64,000 bases of DNA, from the NCBI RefSeq assembly GCF_900111235.1, contig NZ_FOJI01000011.1, positions 1-64,000 of the forward strand, written 5' to 3'. The notes beneath the pieces are model-generated. The model saw only the letters and a list, made by a program, of their open reading frames with translations. It ran no database searches and was not told the DNA's origin. The position numbers and the translations under genes are program-made. Shown one piece after another: positions 8,990 through 18,230 of the stretch. Position 1 is the stretch's first letter. Every line of letters begins with the position of its first letter. The stretch is from [Clostridium] fimetarium (GTDB lineage Bacteria; Bacillota; Clostridia; Lachnospirales; Lachnospiraceae).

Positions 8990-9190
8990 CACAACACCGC
9001 ACCGCACCGCCGCACCAAAATTAACGTAAGAAGCTTAACTTAATGCGATTCAAATATATTATGAACCCAAATCGTATTCATAACAAACACCAATTCCCCC
9101 TCAAAAATCATTCCAAAGAACTTCTTTCCTAGCGCCGAAAATTCCCCCCACGATTTATTTGTTTTGCCATTTTATATCGCTCACCAACGC

Positions 9191-9360
9191 GCAGTAAAAA
9201 AGTATACATTCTCCTCAACTGTCCGCATTTGCCGTTACAGCCACACGATATTGTCTGCAAGTGGTTGACGCATTTTTACGCGTCGAACCAAGTGCAGACA
9301 ATATCGTATGGCTGTAGAGGCAATAGCGAACAAGAGGAGAGTGTATACTTTTTTACGTCC
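9191..9360. repeat. Long intergenic hairpin between convergent genes
   Basis: Imperfect inverted repeat with arms of about 75-80 nt (9191-9270 and about 9283-9359) around a small loop containing the palindrome tttttacgcg. Matching words include gtaaaaaagtatacattctcc, acgatattgtctgca and acagcca. It lies between the convergent genes at 8989 and 9388 and may terminate both. The rest of the 398-bp gap (8990-9190) begins with a C-rich ccgcacc repeat, and I see nothing else in it. Confidence 0.75.
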
Positions 9361-9387
9361 GTCTACCAGCAATCTAAAACCAATAAA

Positions 9388-9705
9388 TCACCCATTTTCC
9401 TTATAAGAACAGCAGTAATCAGCAAATGTCTTGATGATTATCTTGAAACTTGAATTCGCCGGAACAACAAAGCTTTGGCCTTCTTTGTAGAGCGTATAAT
9501 CACTTGCACCTGCTACACAAATATCCATTTCTCCATTTAAAACTTCCATTAATTCTTCAGCGCCTGTATTAAATTCATATTCACCTGTAAGCATGAATCC
9601 TAAAGTCTTTTTTTCGCCGTTTTCAAAAAGAACGGTTCTGCTTGTAACTTTTCCATCAAAATATACGTTTGCTTTCTTTACTACATTTACATTTTTAAAT
9701 TCCAT
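9388..9705 (-). CDS. ppnP: Pyrimidine/purine nucleoside phosphorylase
   Basis: A 105-aa single-domain cupin of the PpnP (YaiE) family, which cleaves nucleosides with phosphate to ribose-1-phosphate and free base. Length is normal for the family. The opening [20 protein letters not shown], the central [12 protein letters not shown] and the late [14 protein letters not shown] all match its pattern. An AAGGAG site precedes the ATG on the minus strand. It stands alone between two intergenic regions, and no operon is evident. It could feed nucleosides into salvage, alongside deoC elsewhere in the window. Confidence 0.85.
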   Translation of the reverse strand: MEFKNVNVVKKANVYFDGKVTSRTVLFENGEKKTLGFMLTGEYEFNTGAEELMEVLNGEMDICVAGASDYTLYKEGQSFVVPANSSFKIIIKTFADYCCSYKENG

Positions 9706-9851
9706 TGTAATATACTCCTTTTGAATTATGTTTGTTTGAGTTAGTTTGTATATATATTATTTAGTATATTAAATTACTTTTCATATAAAATCAAGCGATT
9801 TTATGCTAAATATTTTCTACATTTTAAACCTTGTATTTTAAAAGTTTAAAA

Positions 9852-9880
9852 ATGCGCATCCTAAATTACAGAATGCGCAT
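9852..9880 (-). terminator. Probable terminator of the calcium-loop protein gene
   Basis: On the minus strand, right after the stop at 9888, ATGCGCAT repeats on both sides of a 13-nt loop and is followed by TTTTT. The word is self-complementary, so it reads as both a direct repeat and a stem. Confidence 0.5.
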
Positions 9881-9887
9881 CTTTAAG

Positions 9888-10982
9888 CTAGAAATCTACT
9901 TGCTGAACAGTTCCGCTACCTCCACTCTCTTTCAAATACATACCGGTGCGTCTGACCTGGCCATTAAGGTTGTTGTGGTCATCGGTAAGCGAGAATTTTG
10001 TTTTTGTACTTCCTAGGTAAATAGCGCCTACGTCAGCATCTTTTAGAGAGAGCAGTATATCCTTGCCATTCTCATCTTTTGTCCAAACTTTGAGCTTCTG
10101 GTAGATAGAATCGGCTTCGTCAATCCAGCCGCTACCGTCTGAATCATACGCTGCAAGTTCATTGAAACCATTGTTTGTGGATGGCCCAAATAATTCTTTG
10201 CCATCATTAATTATGCCATCACCGTTTTTATCTAGTGCGAGATAGCCGTTGTCACTGCTCAGTTCGGAAATTTCATCTTTGTCGCCGTCCGAATCAATGT
10301 CAAATAGAAAAGTTTTGGCCTTGACTGAAGTAGGATTTGAGTCTAAGTTAATTACCAAAGGATCCGTTAGAATTTGTTGATATTGAGAAAATTGGCAGAA
10401 TTCATAGGATTCGGTAAAACTTTTGGACATTTCCATTGTAACGTCAAATGAAATGCTCTTTCCGTCTGCAGTAACAGCAGTACCTGTTGTGCTAAATGCG
10501 GTGGATTCTTTTTCCTCCATGAAATAAGAATTGATCTCTAACCTGTTCCAGGTTTGAGGATTTGCAGATGATGTTAAGCTAAGTACAGATGTATCCGAGT
10601 TGTTTGTCAACTCATTGAACAAATCATTATCTTTAAATTTGCTCTTAAAACGAGATTTCTCAAGCATTTCAAGAAGACTAAGAAAAGCCCTTCTCAAAGT
10701 AGATGTGCCAATTTTAACCTCAGAATCGGTGGATGACAATTTGTTTTGTGTACTTGATGCATCATATTCTGCAGTTTCTTCGCCAAGCCTGTTATAGGTG
10801 GAAAATGCACTAGAAAGAAAATCATATTTCGTGCTTTCCTGATAATTAAGGCTTGTTGAATTGGAGCTGACCTGTCGTTGATTGCCGTCTAAGGTCCATT
10901 TAAAGACGGTGCTGTTTGCTTGAATATTCTTCGAATAGTTACGGGTTGAAGACATATTCACATTGCTTGAGGAAATAATCAT
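9888..10982 (-). CDS. Hypothetical protein with EF-hand-like calcium loops
   Basis: Unassigned protein of about 364 aa. The N-terminal ~200 residues are rich in Ser, Thr and Asn and carry no clear domain. The C-terminal part has acidic loops of the calcium-binding type: DIDSDGDKDEIS, DKNGDGIINDGKELFG and DSDGSGWIDEAD. There is no convincing signal peptide or membrane segment, so either it is cytoplasmic or it leaves by a non-Sec route. An earlier in-frame ATG exists at 11000, but the one at 10982 has GGGCGGG about 7 nt upstream. Similar proteins occur in Lachnospiraceae without known function. It stands alone. Confidence 0.6.
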   Translation of the reverse strand: MIISSSNVNMSSTRNYSKNIQANSTVFKWTLDGNQRQVSSNSTSLNYQESTKYDFLSSAFSTYNRLGEETAEYDASSTQNKLSSTDSEVKIGTSTLRRAFLSLLEMLEKSRFKSKFKDNDLFNELTNNSDTSVLSLTSSANPQTWNRLEINSYFMEEKESTAFSTTGTAVTADGKSISFDVTMEMSKSFTESYEFCQFSQYQQILTDPLVINLDSNPTSVKAKTFLFDIDSDGDKDEISELSSDNGYLALDKNGDGIINDGKELFGPSTNNGFNELAAYDSDGSGWIDEADSIYQKLKVWTKDENGKDILLSLKDADVGAIYLGSTKTKFSLTDDHNNLNGQVRRTGMYLKESGGSGTVQQVDF

Positions 10983-11104
10983 ATAATTCCCGCCCTTCAT
11001 AAGTCTTTTCTTTCAGCGATGAACATATTTGACTTATGGATTCCAACTTGAAACTACTTATATTATCGGCAAGCTATCTTGAAATATTTACCATATGGTT
11101 ACAT

Positions 11105-11902
11105 TTACGTAGATTTATTAATTTGATTTTTTCTGTATTCTAGGGGAGTGATTTGATAACATTCCTTAAATGCTCTATAAAATGTTCTACTACTGTTAAA
11201 TCCACAATCAAAGCCGATTTGAGTAACAGAATCTCTTGTGTTTCGCAGCAAACTCTTAGCGTAATCAATGCGACAGCGGTTAAGATAAGTAGGGAATGAC
11301 GTTCTGATTTTCTCGGAAAAAATGTGAGAAATATAATATTTGCTAATGTTTAAGGAGTTTGATAGTGAGTCAAGACTAATATCCTCGATAAAATGATTGT
11401 TGATAAATTCCAAAATAACTCGGCAGGTATCTTGCAAATCCACATTTTTATTCTTGATTAGTTTAAGCGTACTCGATAGATTTCCAAGAAGAATATATAG
11501 ATATCCAATAGAAATACGTAAATCTTGCATGTGGGTACAGTTATGCAATATCATATCAAAACAAGATTTAATATTTTCTGAAATACAGGGATTTTTAATA
11601 AATGGAACTTCTGGGTAATGATTTAACAGCTCATTGGAAAAAGCGCCAACCAATTTTGCATCAAAAATGATGAGTATTGCGGAACTTTCTCCAATTGATT
11701 CGGTGCTATGTACGGTGTTTGGAAAGCATATGGACAGGTCACCAGGAAGAAGGAGTGTTTCGTTCCCATTTATAGTCGATTTTAGTGTACCTGATCTTAT
11801 ATAAATAATTTCAACTTGTTTATGTAAATGCGCAGGATAGCAATTATTGATAGTTTCACGGCAAGAAAAATCATCTTGATGTGATTGATAAAAACCATAC
11901 AT
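11105..11902 (-). CDS. AraC-family regulator
   Basis: A 265-aa regulator. Residues 15-95 form a cupin-type ligand-binding domain (KQVEIIYIRSGTL, LLLPGDLSICFPNTVHS), and about 165-262 form the double HTH of AraC (ISLDSLSNSLNISKYYISH; VTQIGFDCGFNSSRTFYRAF). It diverges from the GH43 gene at 12150, and the 247-bp gap between them is shared, so it most likely controls xylan- or arabinan-oligosaccharide use through that gene (inference from position). An AAGGAG site precedes the ATG. Confidence 0.88.
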   Translation of the reverse strand: MYGFYQSHQDDFSCRETINNCYPAHLHKQVEIIYIRSGTLKSTINGNETLLLPGDLSICFPNTVHSTESIGESSAILIIFDAKLVGAFSNELLNHYPEVPFIKNPCISENIKSCFDMILHNCTHMQDLRISIGYLYILLGNLSSTLKLIKNKNVDLQDTCRVILEFINNHFIEDISLDSLSNSLNISKYYISHIFSEKIRTSFPTYLNRCRIDYAKSLLRNTRDSVTQIGFDCGFNSSRTFYRAFKECYQITPLEYRKNQINKST

Positions 11903-12035
11903 ATTAACTCCTTTTGGTGTGAAATTGGATTGGTAGTGACATATTTTATTATAAAACAGGTATTTTTAAATAGCAATATATGACACAAAATAAATCCTTT
12001 ATGACTAGAAATAAAATATGAAATAAGATAAGATA

Positions 12036-12136
12036 AATAAATGAGTAAACAAGTAAATGAGTAAACAAATAAATAAATCAGTAAACAAGTAAACAAGTAA
12101 ACAAGTAAATGAGTAAACAAGTAAATTAGTAAGCAA
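12036..12136. repeat. 8-bp tandem repeat upstream of the GH43 gene
   Basis: About a dozen copies of an 8-bp unit, mostly gtaaacaa with variants gtaaatga and ataaataa, end just before the GH43 ribosome binding site. The array lies inside the likely 5' leader or promoter of the GH43 gene, so a change in copy number could alter expression. Confidence 0.7.
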
Positions 12137-12149
12137 ATGGAGGATCATT

Positions 12150-13754
12150 ATGAGTAAAGAAATGTGGGTAGCGGACCTTGGTAATGGGAACTACAGAAAC
12201 CCAATATTATATACGGATTATTCGGATCCAGATGCAATCAGAGTTGGCGATGACTATTTTATGATAGCATCTAGTTTTTGCAATGCACCAGGAATTCCAG
12301 TTTTACATTCAAAAGATTTGGTAAATTGGAAAGTTATTAATTATGTAATAGATAATATACCAGGAGAACGTTACGTTGATCCAATTCATGGCTGTGGAGT
12401 ATGGGCACCAGCGATTCGTTTTCACGATGGGCTGTTTTATGTATGCTTTCCAATGCCAGATGAGGGAATCTTTATGTGTACGACCAAGGATCCATGGGGT
12501 AAGTGGTCTGAGCCAATTAACATAAGACCAGGAGCTGGCTGGATTGATCCATGTCCATTCTGGGATGAAGATGGCAAAGCATATTTGGCTGCAGGAGTTG
12601 CAAAGAGTAGAATTGGATACAAAAGTGTAATTCATCTAATTGAAATGACACCAGATGGCAAAAGTGTATTTGGCGAAGCGGTCAGAATCTTTGACGGAAA
12701 TACAAATGATCAGATTACCATTGAAGGCCCTAAAATGAACAAACGAAATGGTTGGTATTATATATTTGCACCAGCAGGTGGGGTGAAACAAGGATGGCAG
12801 ACTGTCCTACGCTCAAAAAATATATGGGGACCCTATGAATATAAAGTCGTTTTAAGACAAGGAGATTCATCAGTAAATGGTCCTCATCAAGGTGCTTGGG
12901 TGGGTACTCAAACAGGCGAGGACTGGTTCATCCATTTCCAGGATGTGTATGCAGCGGGTAGAATCACTCACCTTCAGCCAATGTCATGGGAAAACGACTG
13001 GCCAATCATTGGCATAGCAAAGAATGGAAACGATTACGGAGAGCCAGTTATGGAATACAAAAAACCAGATGTAGGAGGAATATTTCCTGCTACATCACCT
13101 GACACAGGTGATGAATTTGATGGAGATTCACTTGGACTTCAGTGGCAGTGGAATGCGAACTTTAATAACGCTTGGTATGAATTAGACAAAACAAACAAGC
13201 ACTTGAAATTATTTGCAGTGAAACAAGAATCTAGTAAAGCACTTTCTGATGTTAGTAATCTTTTCCTTCAAAAATGGCCAGCACCGGAGTTTTCATGCGT
13301 AGCAAAGATGGATTTTTCAAACTTAGAAAATGGTGATACCGCTGGAATTGTTTCTATGGGAATAACATTTGGAGCGCTCGTAGTTACAAAGAGTAATGAT
13401 AAATTTCAATTAGAGACTATCATTGGAACACAAAATTTCAAAAGTGATGGTTTGCAAACTGTGCAAGAAAGAAAAAAAATAGCTGACTTAGACACAACTA
13501 CTGTGTATTTGAAGTACACAATTAAAGGAACAGGACGTAAGAAAGCAACCGATACACCTACAGCACCATCAGAGGAAATATCATTTGCATATAGTTTAGA
13601 TGGTAAGGAATATATTACAGTTGCTTCCTTTCAGTCAGAAGAAGGCCGCTGGGTAGGGGTAAAAAACGGAATGTTTAGTTGCCATAATTTAGATGATTCA
13701 GATAATTTAAAATGCGGATATGCTGTTGCAGAATATTTTAAATATTTCAAATAA
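12150..13754 (+). CDS. Glycoside hydrolase family 43 (beta-xylosidase / arabinofuranosidase type)
   Basis: A 534-aa enzyme with an N-terminal five-bladed propeller of GH43 (about 15-315) and a C-terminal beta-sandwich (about 325-534), the arrangement of beta-xylosidases. Likely catalytic residues are Asp26 (YSDPDAIRV, base), Asp133 (WIDPCPFWD, pKa modulator) and Glu192 (IEGPKM, acid). No signal peptide is present, so it should act inside the cell on imported xylo- or arabino-oligosaccharides. It diverges from an AraC regulator, its likely controller. GGAGG precedes the ATG. Exact specificity cannot be read from sequence. Confidence 0.9.
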   Translation: MSKEMWVADLGNGNYRNPILYTDYSDPDAIRVGDDYFMIASSFCNAPGIPVLHSKDLVNWKVINYVIDNIPGERYVDPIHGCGVWAPAIRFHDGLFYVCFPMPDEGIFMCTTKDPWGKWSEPINIRPGAGWIDPCPFWDEDGKAYLAAGVAKSRIGYKSVIHLIEMTPDGKSVFGEAVRIFDGNTNDQITIEGPKMNKRNGWYYIFAPAGGVKQGWQTVLRSKNIWGPYEYKVVLRQGDSSVNGPHQGAWVGTQTGEDWFIHFQDVYAAGRITHLQPMSWENDWPIIGIAKNGNDYGEPVMEYKKPDVGGIFPATSPDTGDEFDGDSLGLQWQWNANFNNAWYELDKTNKHLKLFAVKQESSKALSDVSNLFLQKWPAPEFSCVAKMDFSNLENGDTAGIVSMGITFGALVVTKSNDKFQLETIIGTQNFKSDGLQTVQERKKIADLDTTTVYLKYTIKGTGRKKATDTPTAPSEEISFAYSLDGKEYITVASFQSEEGRWVGVKNGMFSCHNLDDSDNLKCGYAVAEYFKYFK

Positions 13755-13760
13755 AGGATA

Positions 13761-13808
13761 AAATGGGATGTCGCACTAATTGTTTAGTACGACATCCCAT
13801 TTATAATT
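13761..13808. terminator. Bidirectional terminator
   Basis: AAATGGGATGTCG at 13761-13773 pairs with CGACATCCCATTT at 13790-13802, with an inner actaa/ttagt stem. T-rich sequence flanks both sides. It separates the convergent GH43 gene and the anti-sigma gene and can serve both. Confidence 0.85.
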
Positions 13809-15335
13809 CTAATATAATTTTATAATCGTCTGCAGATTACTTGTAGTCGATATTGTATTTTGTTGTGGATTAAAGAATAATACCATATTGTTCATTTTAG
13901 ATGCATCAACAATATAGGCGATATGATATTCAAATTCTTCATTTGGCAAAATATTATAAGTCTGCTGAAGATATATTGGTGGAGCTGAAGTATCTAGCGG
14001 ATTCTCATCAAATCTAGATGGATGATCACAGTATACAGAACCTCCCGCAGAATTGATCGCGTTGGTGGTGTATACAGTTGGTAATTCTAAACTCCCATCA
14101 GTATTAGTAAGGCAACACATTTCAGGAATGATATTTGCAGCACTTACCAGATTATCGGTTGTATTTTTTAATTTCATTGTAACATATACGAGTTTTAAAT
14201 TGCTTGAGGTTTGGCCGGCAACAGTATCTATACTTGTTTTTCCGTCCCCTTTTGCAACTTCATTTTGAACGTATGTTTTCAGATTTCCATCGGCATCAAC
14301 AAGCTGTTTGATGTCTTTATAATTATATGAGAATCCAGAAGTATTCAAACCTGCAATAGAATCCTTGATTTCAACATTTTCTACGGTATAGGTCAAGTTA
14401 GGTGAATTACTTTTGTAAGGATTAGAATAGGTAAGCCCTAGAAATGATTTGCCAACACTTAAAAATTGGCTTGTATCTACAGTAGTGGAGATTACTGGGC
14501 TAGCAGAGGTCTGAGGTTGTTTCGCCATCTCCGCTTTGTGATCCTGTATTGCTTTATTCAATGCCGGATCAAATCGATAGTTGGGGACATCTGTATCTTC
14601 CTTGCTACAAGAAGCTAATGTGATATTTTCAGCAATTTTTAACAGTTCATTGTCAGGGACAGCTGTCTGAGCGAACATTTCAACATAATATCCATACTCA
14701 TTATAGTAGACCAAAAGTATCTTGCTGTATGATGTTTGGTCAGTGTGATTTTTGTATAATAATGTGGCTTTATTATCGCCAATAATCAGATCTTTCGTTT
14801 CTACAACATCTAAAAATGAGAGCGGCTCTTCTGCAACAATGGTATCAATACGTACAGTGATATTTTGATATGAATATATGTCTCCATTAGCTGCAAATTT
14901 ATTTTGATCGATGCCTGGATGAGTGAAACCTTCAGGCATATAGCCATATTGAAGTTTCACAAAGGAATGATATAATTCTGATTTCGTAGCAACTTCAGTT
15001 ACCGTAGTTTCAGTAGCTGCAGTTTCCTCTTCAAAAATAATTTGATATGCATATGGATCGGTTTGCTCTTTATTTACCTTAAATGTGCTCATAACTTTAT
15101 TTGCTGCTAATGCAGAACAAGGTACTAATATTATAACTGCACACGCAGCAGCAACTAGCATCTTTCTTCTTTTTGACTTTTTTATAGTCTCATTTATAGC
15201 AAGCTTTTTTAAAAATTCTTTTTTATCAACTTCATATTTCTCGGAAAATATATATTTTGAATTATGATTTTGAAATCTCTCTTCAGATATTTTTCCCCCT
15301 AAGCGTTGTAGCAAATTTTGCTGGTTCTTTTTCAT
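13809..15335 (-). CDS. Probable membrane-bound anti-sigma factor
   Basis: About 508 aa. A polar N-terminus (1-50) is followed by one membrane segment (about 55-78, KMLVAAACAVIILVPCSALA) and a large outer part. The outer part resembles DUF4367-type and DUF5067-type domains (weak recognition). Together with the ECF sigma gene directly upstream, this suggests an anti-sigma factor that senses an extracellular signal. A TTG frame start exists at 15350, but the ATG at 15335 has GGAGG 7 nt upstream. The gene overlaps the sigma gene by about 53 nt, so translation is probably coupled. Confidence 0.65.
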   Translation of the reverse strand: MKKNQQNLLQRLGGKISEERFQNHNSKYIFSEKYEVDKKEFLKKLAINETIKKSKRRKMLVAAACAVIILVPCSALAANKVMSTFKVNKEQTDPYAYQIIFEEETAATETTVTEVATKSELYHSFVKLQYGYMPEGFTHPGIDQNKFAANGDIYSYQNITVRIDTIVAEEPLSFLDVVETKDLIIGDNKATLLYKNHTDQTSYSKILLVYYNEYGYYVEMFAQTAVPDNELLKIAENITLASCSKEDTDVPNYRFDPALNKAIQDHKAEMAKQPQTSASPVISTTVDTSQFLSVGKSFLGLTYSNPYKSNSPNLTYTVENVEIKDSIAGLNTSGFSYNYKDIKQLVDADGNLKTYVQNEVAKGDGKTSIDTVAGQTSSNLKLVYVTMKLKNTTDNLVSAANIIPEMCCLTNTDGSLELPTVYTTNAINSAGGSVYCDHPSRFDENPLDTSAPPIYLQQTYNILPNEEFEYHIAYIVDASKMNNMVLFFNPQQNTISTTSNLQTIIKLY

Positions 15336-15861
15336 ATTCGGATCCTCCAATTCTATCTATTATATATTTTTTTGCGCGTTCATTACGTTTCCTGATTGTG
15401 CGTTTATCAAGGCCTGTTATCGCAGAGATTTCGGATGTTGACAGTTCATAATAATACAGGAGCTCAATTACTTCTTTGTATATTTCAGGCATATCAGAAA
15501 TGATTGGGTCAAGCATTGTATGATTATGCATGTGAAGTATTTTCGCATCAATCACATTTTCGGGATCTTCAATTTCTTCTTCCTGCGCATATTCAAACAA
15601 TTCGGTCTCTTTTTTATTTCTGCGATACGCGTTTATGGCTGTTGTTTTCACTATTTTCAGTGCCAGCCGTTTTGTATTTACATCTTCAACATCTTTGATC
15701 TTGTCAAGATAATTGGAAAGCTTAATAAATGAATCTTGCACAATGTCTTCTGACTGCGCAGCATTATTTAGAATTCCATAAGCAATAAAATTCATTTTGG
15801 ACTCATATAATTCGTATAGCTTTTCCATTTTAGCAAGATTGTTTTCCCTTATCTTTTTCAT
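15283..15861 (-). CDS. ECF-type RNA polymerase sigma factor
   Basis: A 192-aa sigma-70-family factor. Region 2 lies at about 18-85 (NAAQSEDIVQDSFIKLSN resembles the region 2 core) and region 4 at about 120-175 (LSTSEISAITGLDKRTIRKR is its HTH). It lies directly upstream of the probable anti-sigma factor, with which it overlaps. Such pairs usually activate their own promoter; no ECF-type -35/-10 could be assigned with confidence upstream of 15861. The regulon is unknown. GGGGAGG precedes the ATG on the minus strand. Confidence 0.85.
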   Translation of the reverse strand: MKKIRENNLAKMEKLYELYESKMNFIAYGILNNAAQSEDIVQDSFIKLSNYLDKIKDVEDVNTKRLALKIVKTTAINAYRRNKKETELFEYAQEEEIEDPENVIDAKILHMHNHTMLDPIISDMPEIYKEVIELLYYYELSTSEISAITGLDKRTIRKRNERAKKYIIDRIGGSEYEKEPAKFATTLRGKNI

Positions 15862-15980
15862 TTGACCTCCCCTTTGATGTTTGTTTCGAACGTTCTATAA
15901 CTCATAACAAATGAAATGTCATAAGTGTGACAAAAAATAAAAATAAGTCTTAATAATTTCCACATTAATTTCCACATTTT

Positions 15981-15992
15981 ATAAACAGTTTA
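15981..15992. promoter_or_regulatory. Candidate response-regulator box upstream of the sensor kinase
   Basis: ATAAACAGTTTA, almost palindromic, lies 34 bp upstream of a TATAAT (16026-16031) that has no good -35. The identical 12-mer occurs at 18219-18230 upstream of the ABC transporter gene. This suggests a shared site for the response regulator encoded between them (inference). Confidence 0.5.
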
Positions 15993-16089
15993 CTTTTGTT
16001 TATATTGTAGTTTAACGGTTAATGATATAATATAATTAAAATTCAATCGTTCTGATTCAATATATAATAACAGTGAGGAGGAGAATCCT

Positions 16090-17526
16090 ATGACAATAAA
16101 ACGCCGTTTACTTATTTCTAATTTTTTGATGCTTGTTATGCCAATTATTATGACCATAGTCATTAGTTTTTGTGTAGTATTGGTAGTGATGGGAATCACA
16201 GGAGTTAACGACTTCCACTCATTGAAAGATGGACGTGCTTTTGACAATGCAACGGATGAAGTTACAGTATTATCTCAAAAATGGTCAGGTAGCAGTGAGT
16301 TTTCAAAAATTCGCTCGGACATAGACAGCTTTAATAAAAAATATAACAATGATCAAGTATTCCTTTTTATATATGAAGGAAATGATTTGTTATATCCATC
16401 AGCAAGTCCATATACGCCTTCTCTTGATAAGGTATTGCTGCATGAGGAGAAATATATTTTGATAGTGGATACTACGGCAACATATAAAGTGACAGTAGAT
16501 AAATATACAGTTATTTTAGAGTGTAATAATTATACGATTAATAACCATAGAGCATTTGGAAATTATTATTATATAGGTATTTTTTTACCAATATCTCTTA
16601 TTATATTAATTTATTTTCTAAATAGGGCATTAACGCATTTTGTATTTAAAAGTATTATAACACCGATAGATATATTGGTGTATGGTGTGAATCAAATATG
16701 TGATGGGAATTTAGCTTACCGAATCGAATATGATAAGAAGGATGAATTTGCACAAATTTGTTATGATTTTAATGATATGGCACATCGATTATCAGATATG
16801 GTAGAAGCAAGACAAAAAGATGAGATAAGCAGACGTGAATTAATTGCTGGAATTTCACATGACTTGCGCACTCCGCTTACATCAATTAAGGCGTATGTTG
16901 AGGGTCTTGAAAAGGGCGTAGCATCTACACCACAAGTACAAAAACGCTATTTTGAGACGATAAAGAGTAAGACGAGTGACTTAGAGTATATTATAAATCA
17001 ATTGTTTTTATTTTCAAAATTAGATGTAGGTGAATTTCCACTATATATGGAGGGGATTGATATTGGTGAGGAGATCGATAATCTTGTCAATAATCTTAGA
17101 AATGAATATGCACAAAAGGGACTTATCATCAATTTAAATAGAAATCTTAAAAATGTTTTCGTAAAAATAGATGTCATGCAATTTCATAACGTAATTCAAA
17201 ATATTTTAGAAAACAGTGCAAAATATAAAAAAGAAGAAATTGTAGTAACAGAAATTGTATGTATTGAAGATATAACAAATGTAATAATAACGTTGACGGA
17301 TAATGGGCCGGGCGTTCCGAATGAAGCAATAGAGAAACTATTCGAATTGTTTTATCGTAGTGATGCGTCTAGAAAAAATCCAAGTAATGGAAGTGGTATA
17401 GGTCTTGCAACTGCAAAAAAAATCATAAATATGATGAATGGTGAAATTAGAGCGAAAAATGTTGTGAATGGTGGACTTGCTATCGTAATTACGTTACCAA
17501 TTGAAAAGAGTGGAGAAAAAGAATGA
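16090..17526 (+). CDS. Sensor histidine kinase
   Basis: A 478-aa membrane kinase. Two membrane segments (about 9-36 and 157-178) enclose an extracellular domain of about 120 aa. A HAMP linker follows (about 180-240), then the phosphoacceptor box GISHDLRTPLTSIKAYVEGL with His257, and the ATPase domain with NSAKY (N box), DNGPGVP (G1) and GSGIGLATAKKI (G2). Its stop overlaps the response-regulator start by four bases. GAGGAGGAG precedes the start. The ABC transporter downstream suggests it senses an antimicrobial peptide or envelope damage (inference from context). Confidence 0.95.
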   Translation: MTIKRRLLISNFLMLVMPIIMTIVISFCVVLVVMGITGVNDFHSLKDGRAFDNATDEVTVLSQKWSGSSEFSKIRSDIDSFNKKYNNDQVFLFIYEGNDLLYPSASPYTPSLDKVLLHEEKYILIVDTTATYKVTVDKYTVILECNNYTINNHRAFGNYYYIGIFLPISLIILIYFLNRALTHFVFKSIITPIDILVYGVNQICDGNLAYRIEYDKKDEFAQICYDFNDMAHRLSDMVEARQKDEISRRELIAGISHDLRTPLTSIKAYVEGLEKGVASTPQVQKRYFETIKSKTSDLEYIINQLFLFSKLDVGEFPLYMEGIDIGEEIDNLVNNLRNEYAQKGLIINLNRNLKNVFVKIDVMQFHNVIQNILENSAKYKKEEIVVTEIVCIEDITNVIITLTDNGPGVPNEAIEKLFELFYRSDASRKNPSNGSGIGLATAKKIINMMNGEIRAKNVVNGGLAIVITLPIEKSGEKE

Positions 17527-18212
17527 AAAAGATACTAATTATCGAAGATGATACTGCAATTGCAGAAATCGAACGTGATTTTTTGGAGATTGATGGATTT
17601 GAGATTGCGATAGCAGCAGATGGAATAGAAGGACTAAAACTGGCCTTAACGAATAATTTTAGCTTGATTTTACTTGATTTAATGCTTCCCGGAATAGATG
17701 GATATGAAATTTGCCGTAAAATAAGAGCAAAATTGGATATTCCAATTCTTATGGTAACAGCAAAAATAGAAGATATTGATAAAATAAGAGGCTTGGGTAT
17801 AGGAGCCGATGATTATATTTCAAAACCGTTTTCACCAACTGAACTAGTTGCAAGAGTAAAATCTAATTTGGCACAATATGAACGTTTGACAAGTATAGGT
17901 AATGCGAAAGCAGAAGAGGTACAAGCTGGTCATGTACGAATTAACATATTAACGCATCGTGTTTATGTTAATAATTGTGAGTTTGAATTTAAAAATAAGG
18001 AATATGAATTGCTTGTGTTCTTTGTATCAAATCCGGATGTTGTATTTAGTAAAGAGCAACTTTATGAGAAGATCTGGGGTATGGATGCATTTGGTGATTT
18101 GAAGACAGTTGCCGTTCATATTAATAGAATTCGAGAAAAAATCGAAAAAGATGCGCAAAATCCTATCTACATTCAAACGGTATGGGGCGCTGGGTACCGT
18201 TTTAAAATCTAA
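17523..18212 (+). CDS. OmpR-family response regulator
   Basis: A 229-aa regulator with an N-terminal receiver (Asp9/Asp10 cluster, phosphoacceptor Asp52 in LLDLMLPG, Lys in ISKPFSPTELVARV) and a C-terminal winged helix (about 130-229) ending WGAGYRF. Partner of the kinase with which it overlaps. The 12-mer found upstream of both the kinase and the ABC transporter gene is a candidate target. Confidence 0.96.
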   Translation: MKKILIIEDDTAIAEIERDFLEIDGFEIAIAADGIEGLKLALTNNFSLILLDLMLPGIDGYEICRKIRAKLDIPILMVTAKIEDIDKIRGLGIGADDYISKPFSPTELVARVKSNLAQYERLTSIGNAKAEEVQAGHVRINILTHRVYVNNCEFEFKNKEYELLVFFVSNPDVVFSKEQLYEKIWGMDAFGDLKTVAVHINRIREKIEKDAQNPIYIQTVWGAGYRFKI

Positions 18213-18218
18213 TGTTTC

Positions 18219-18230
18219 ATAAACAGTTTA
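18219..18230. promoter_or_regulatory. Second copy of the candidate response-regulator box
   Basis: ATAAACAGTTTA, identical to 15981-15992, directly after the response-regulator gene and upstream of the ABC transporter. Further TTTAAC-type words follow it. The 245-bp gap also holds two hairpins (18320-18340 and 18371-18395) of unknown role. Confidence 0.5.
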
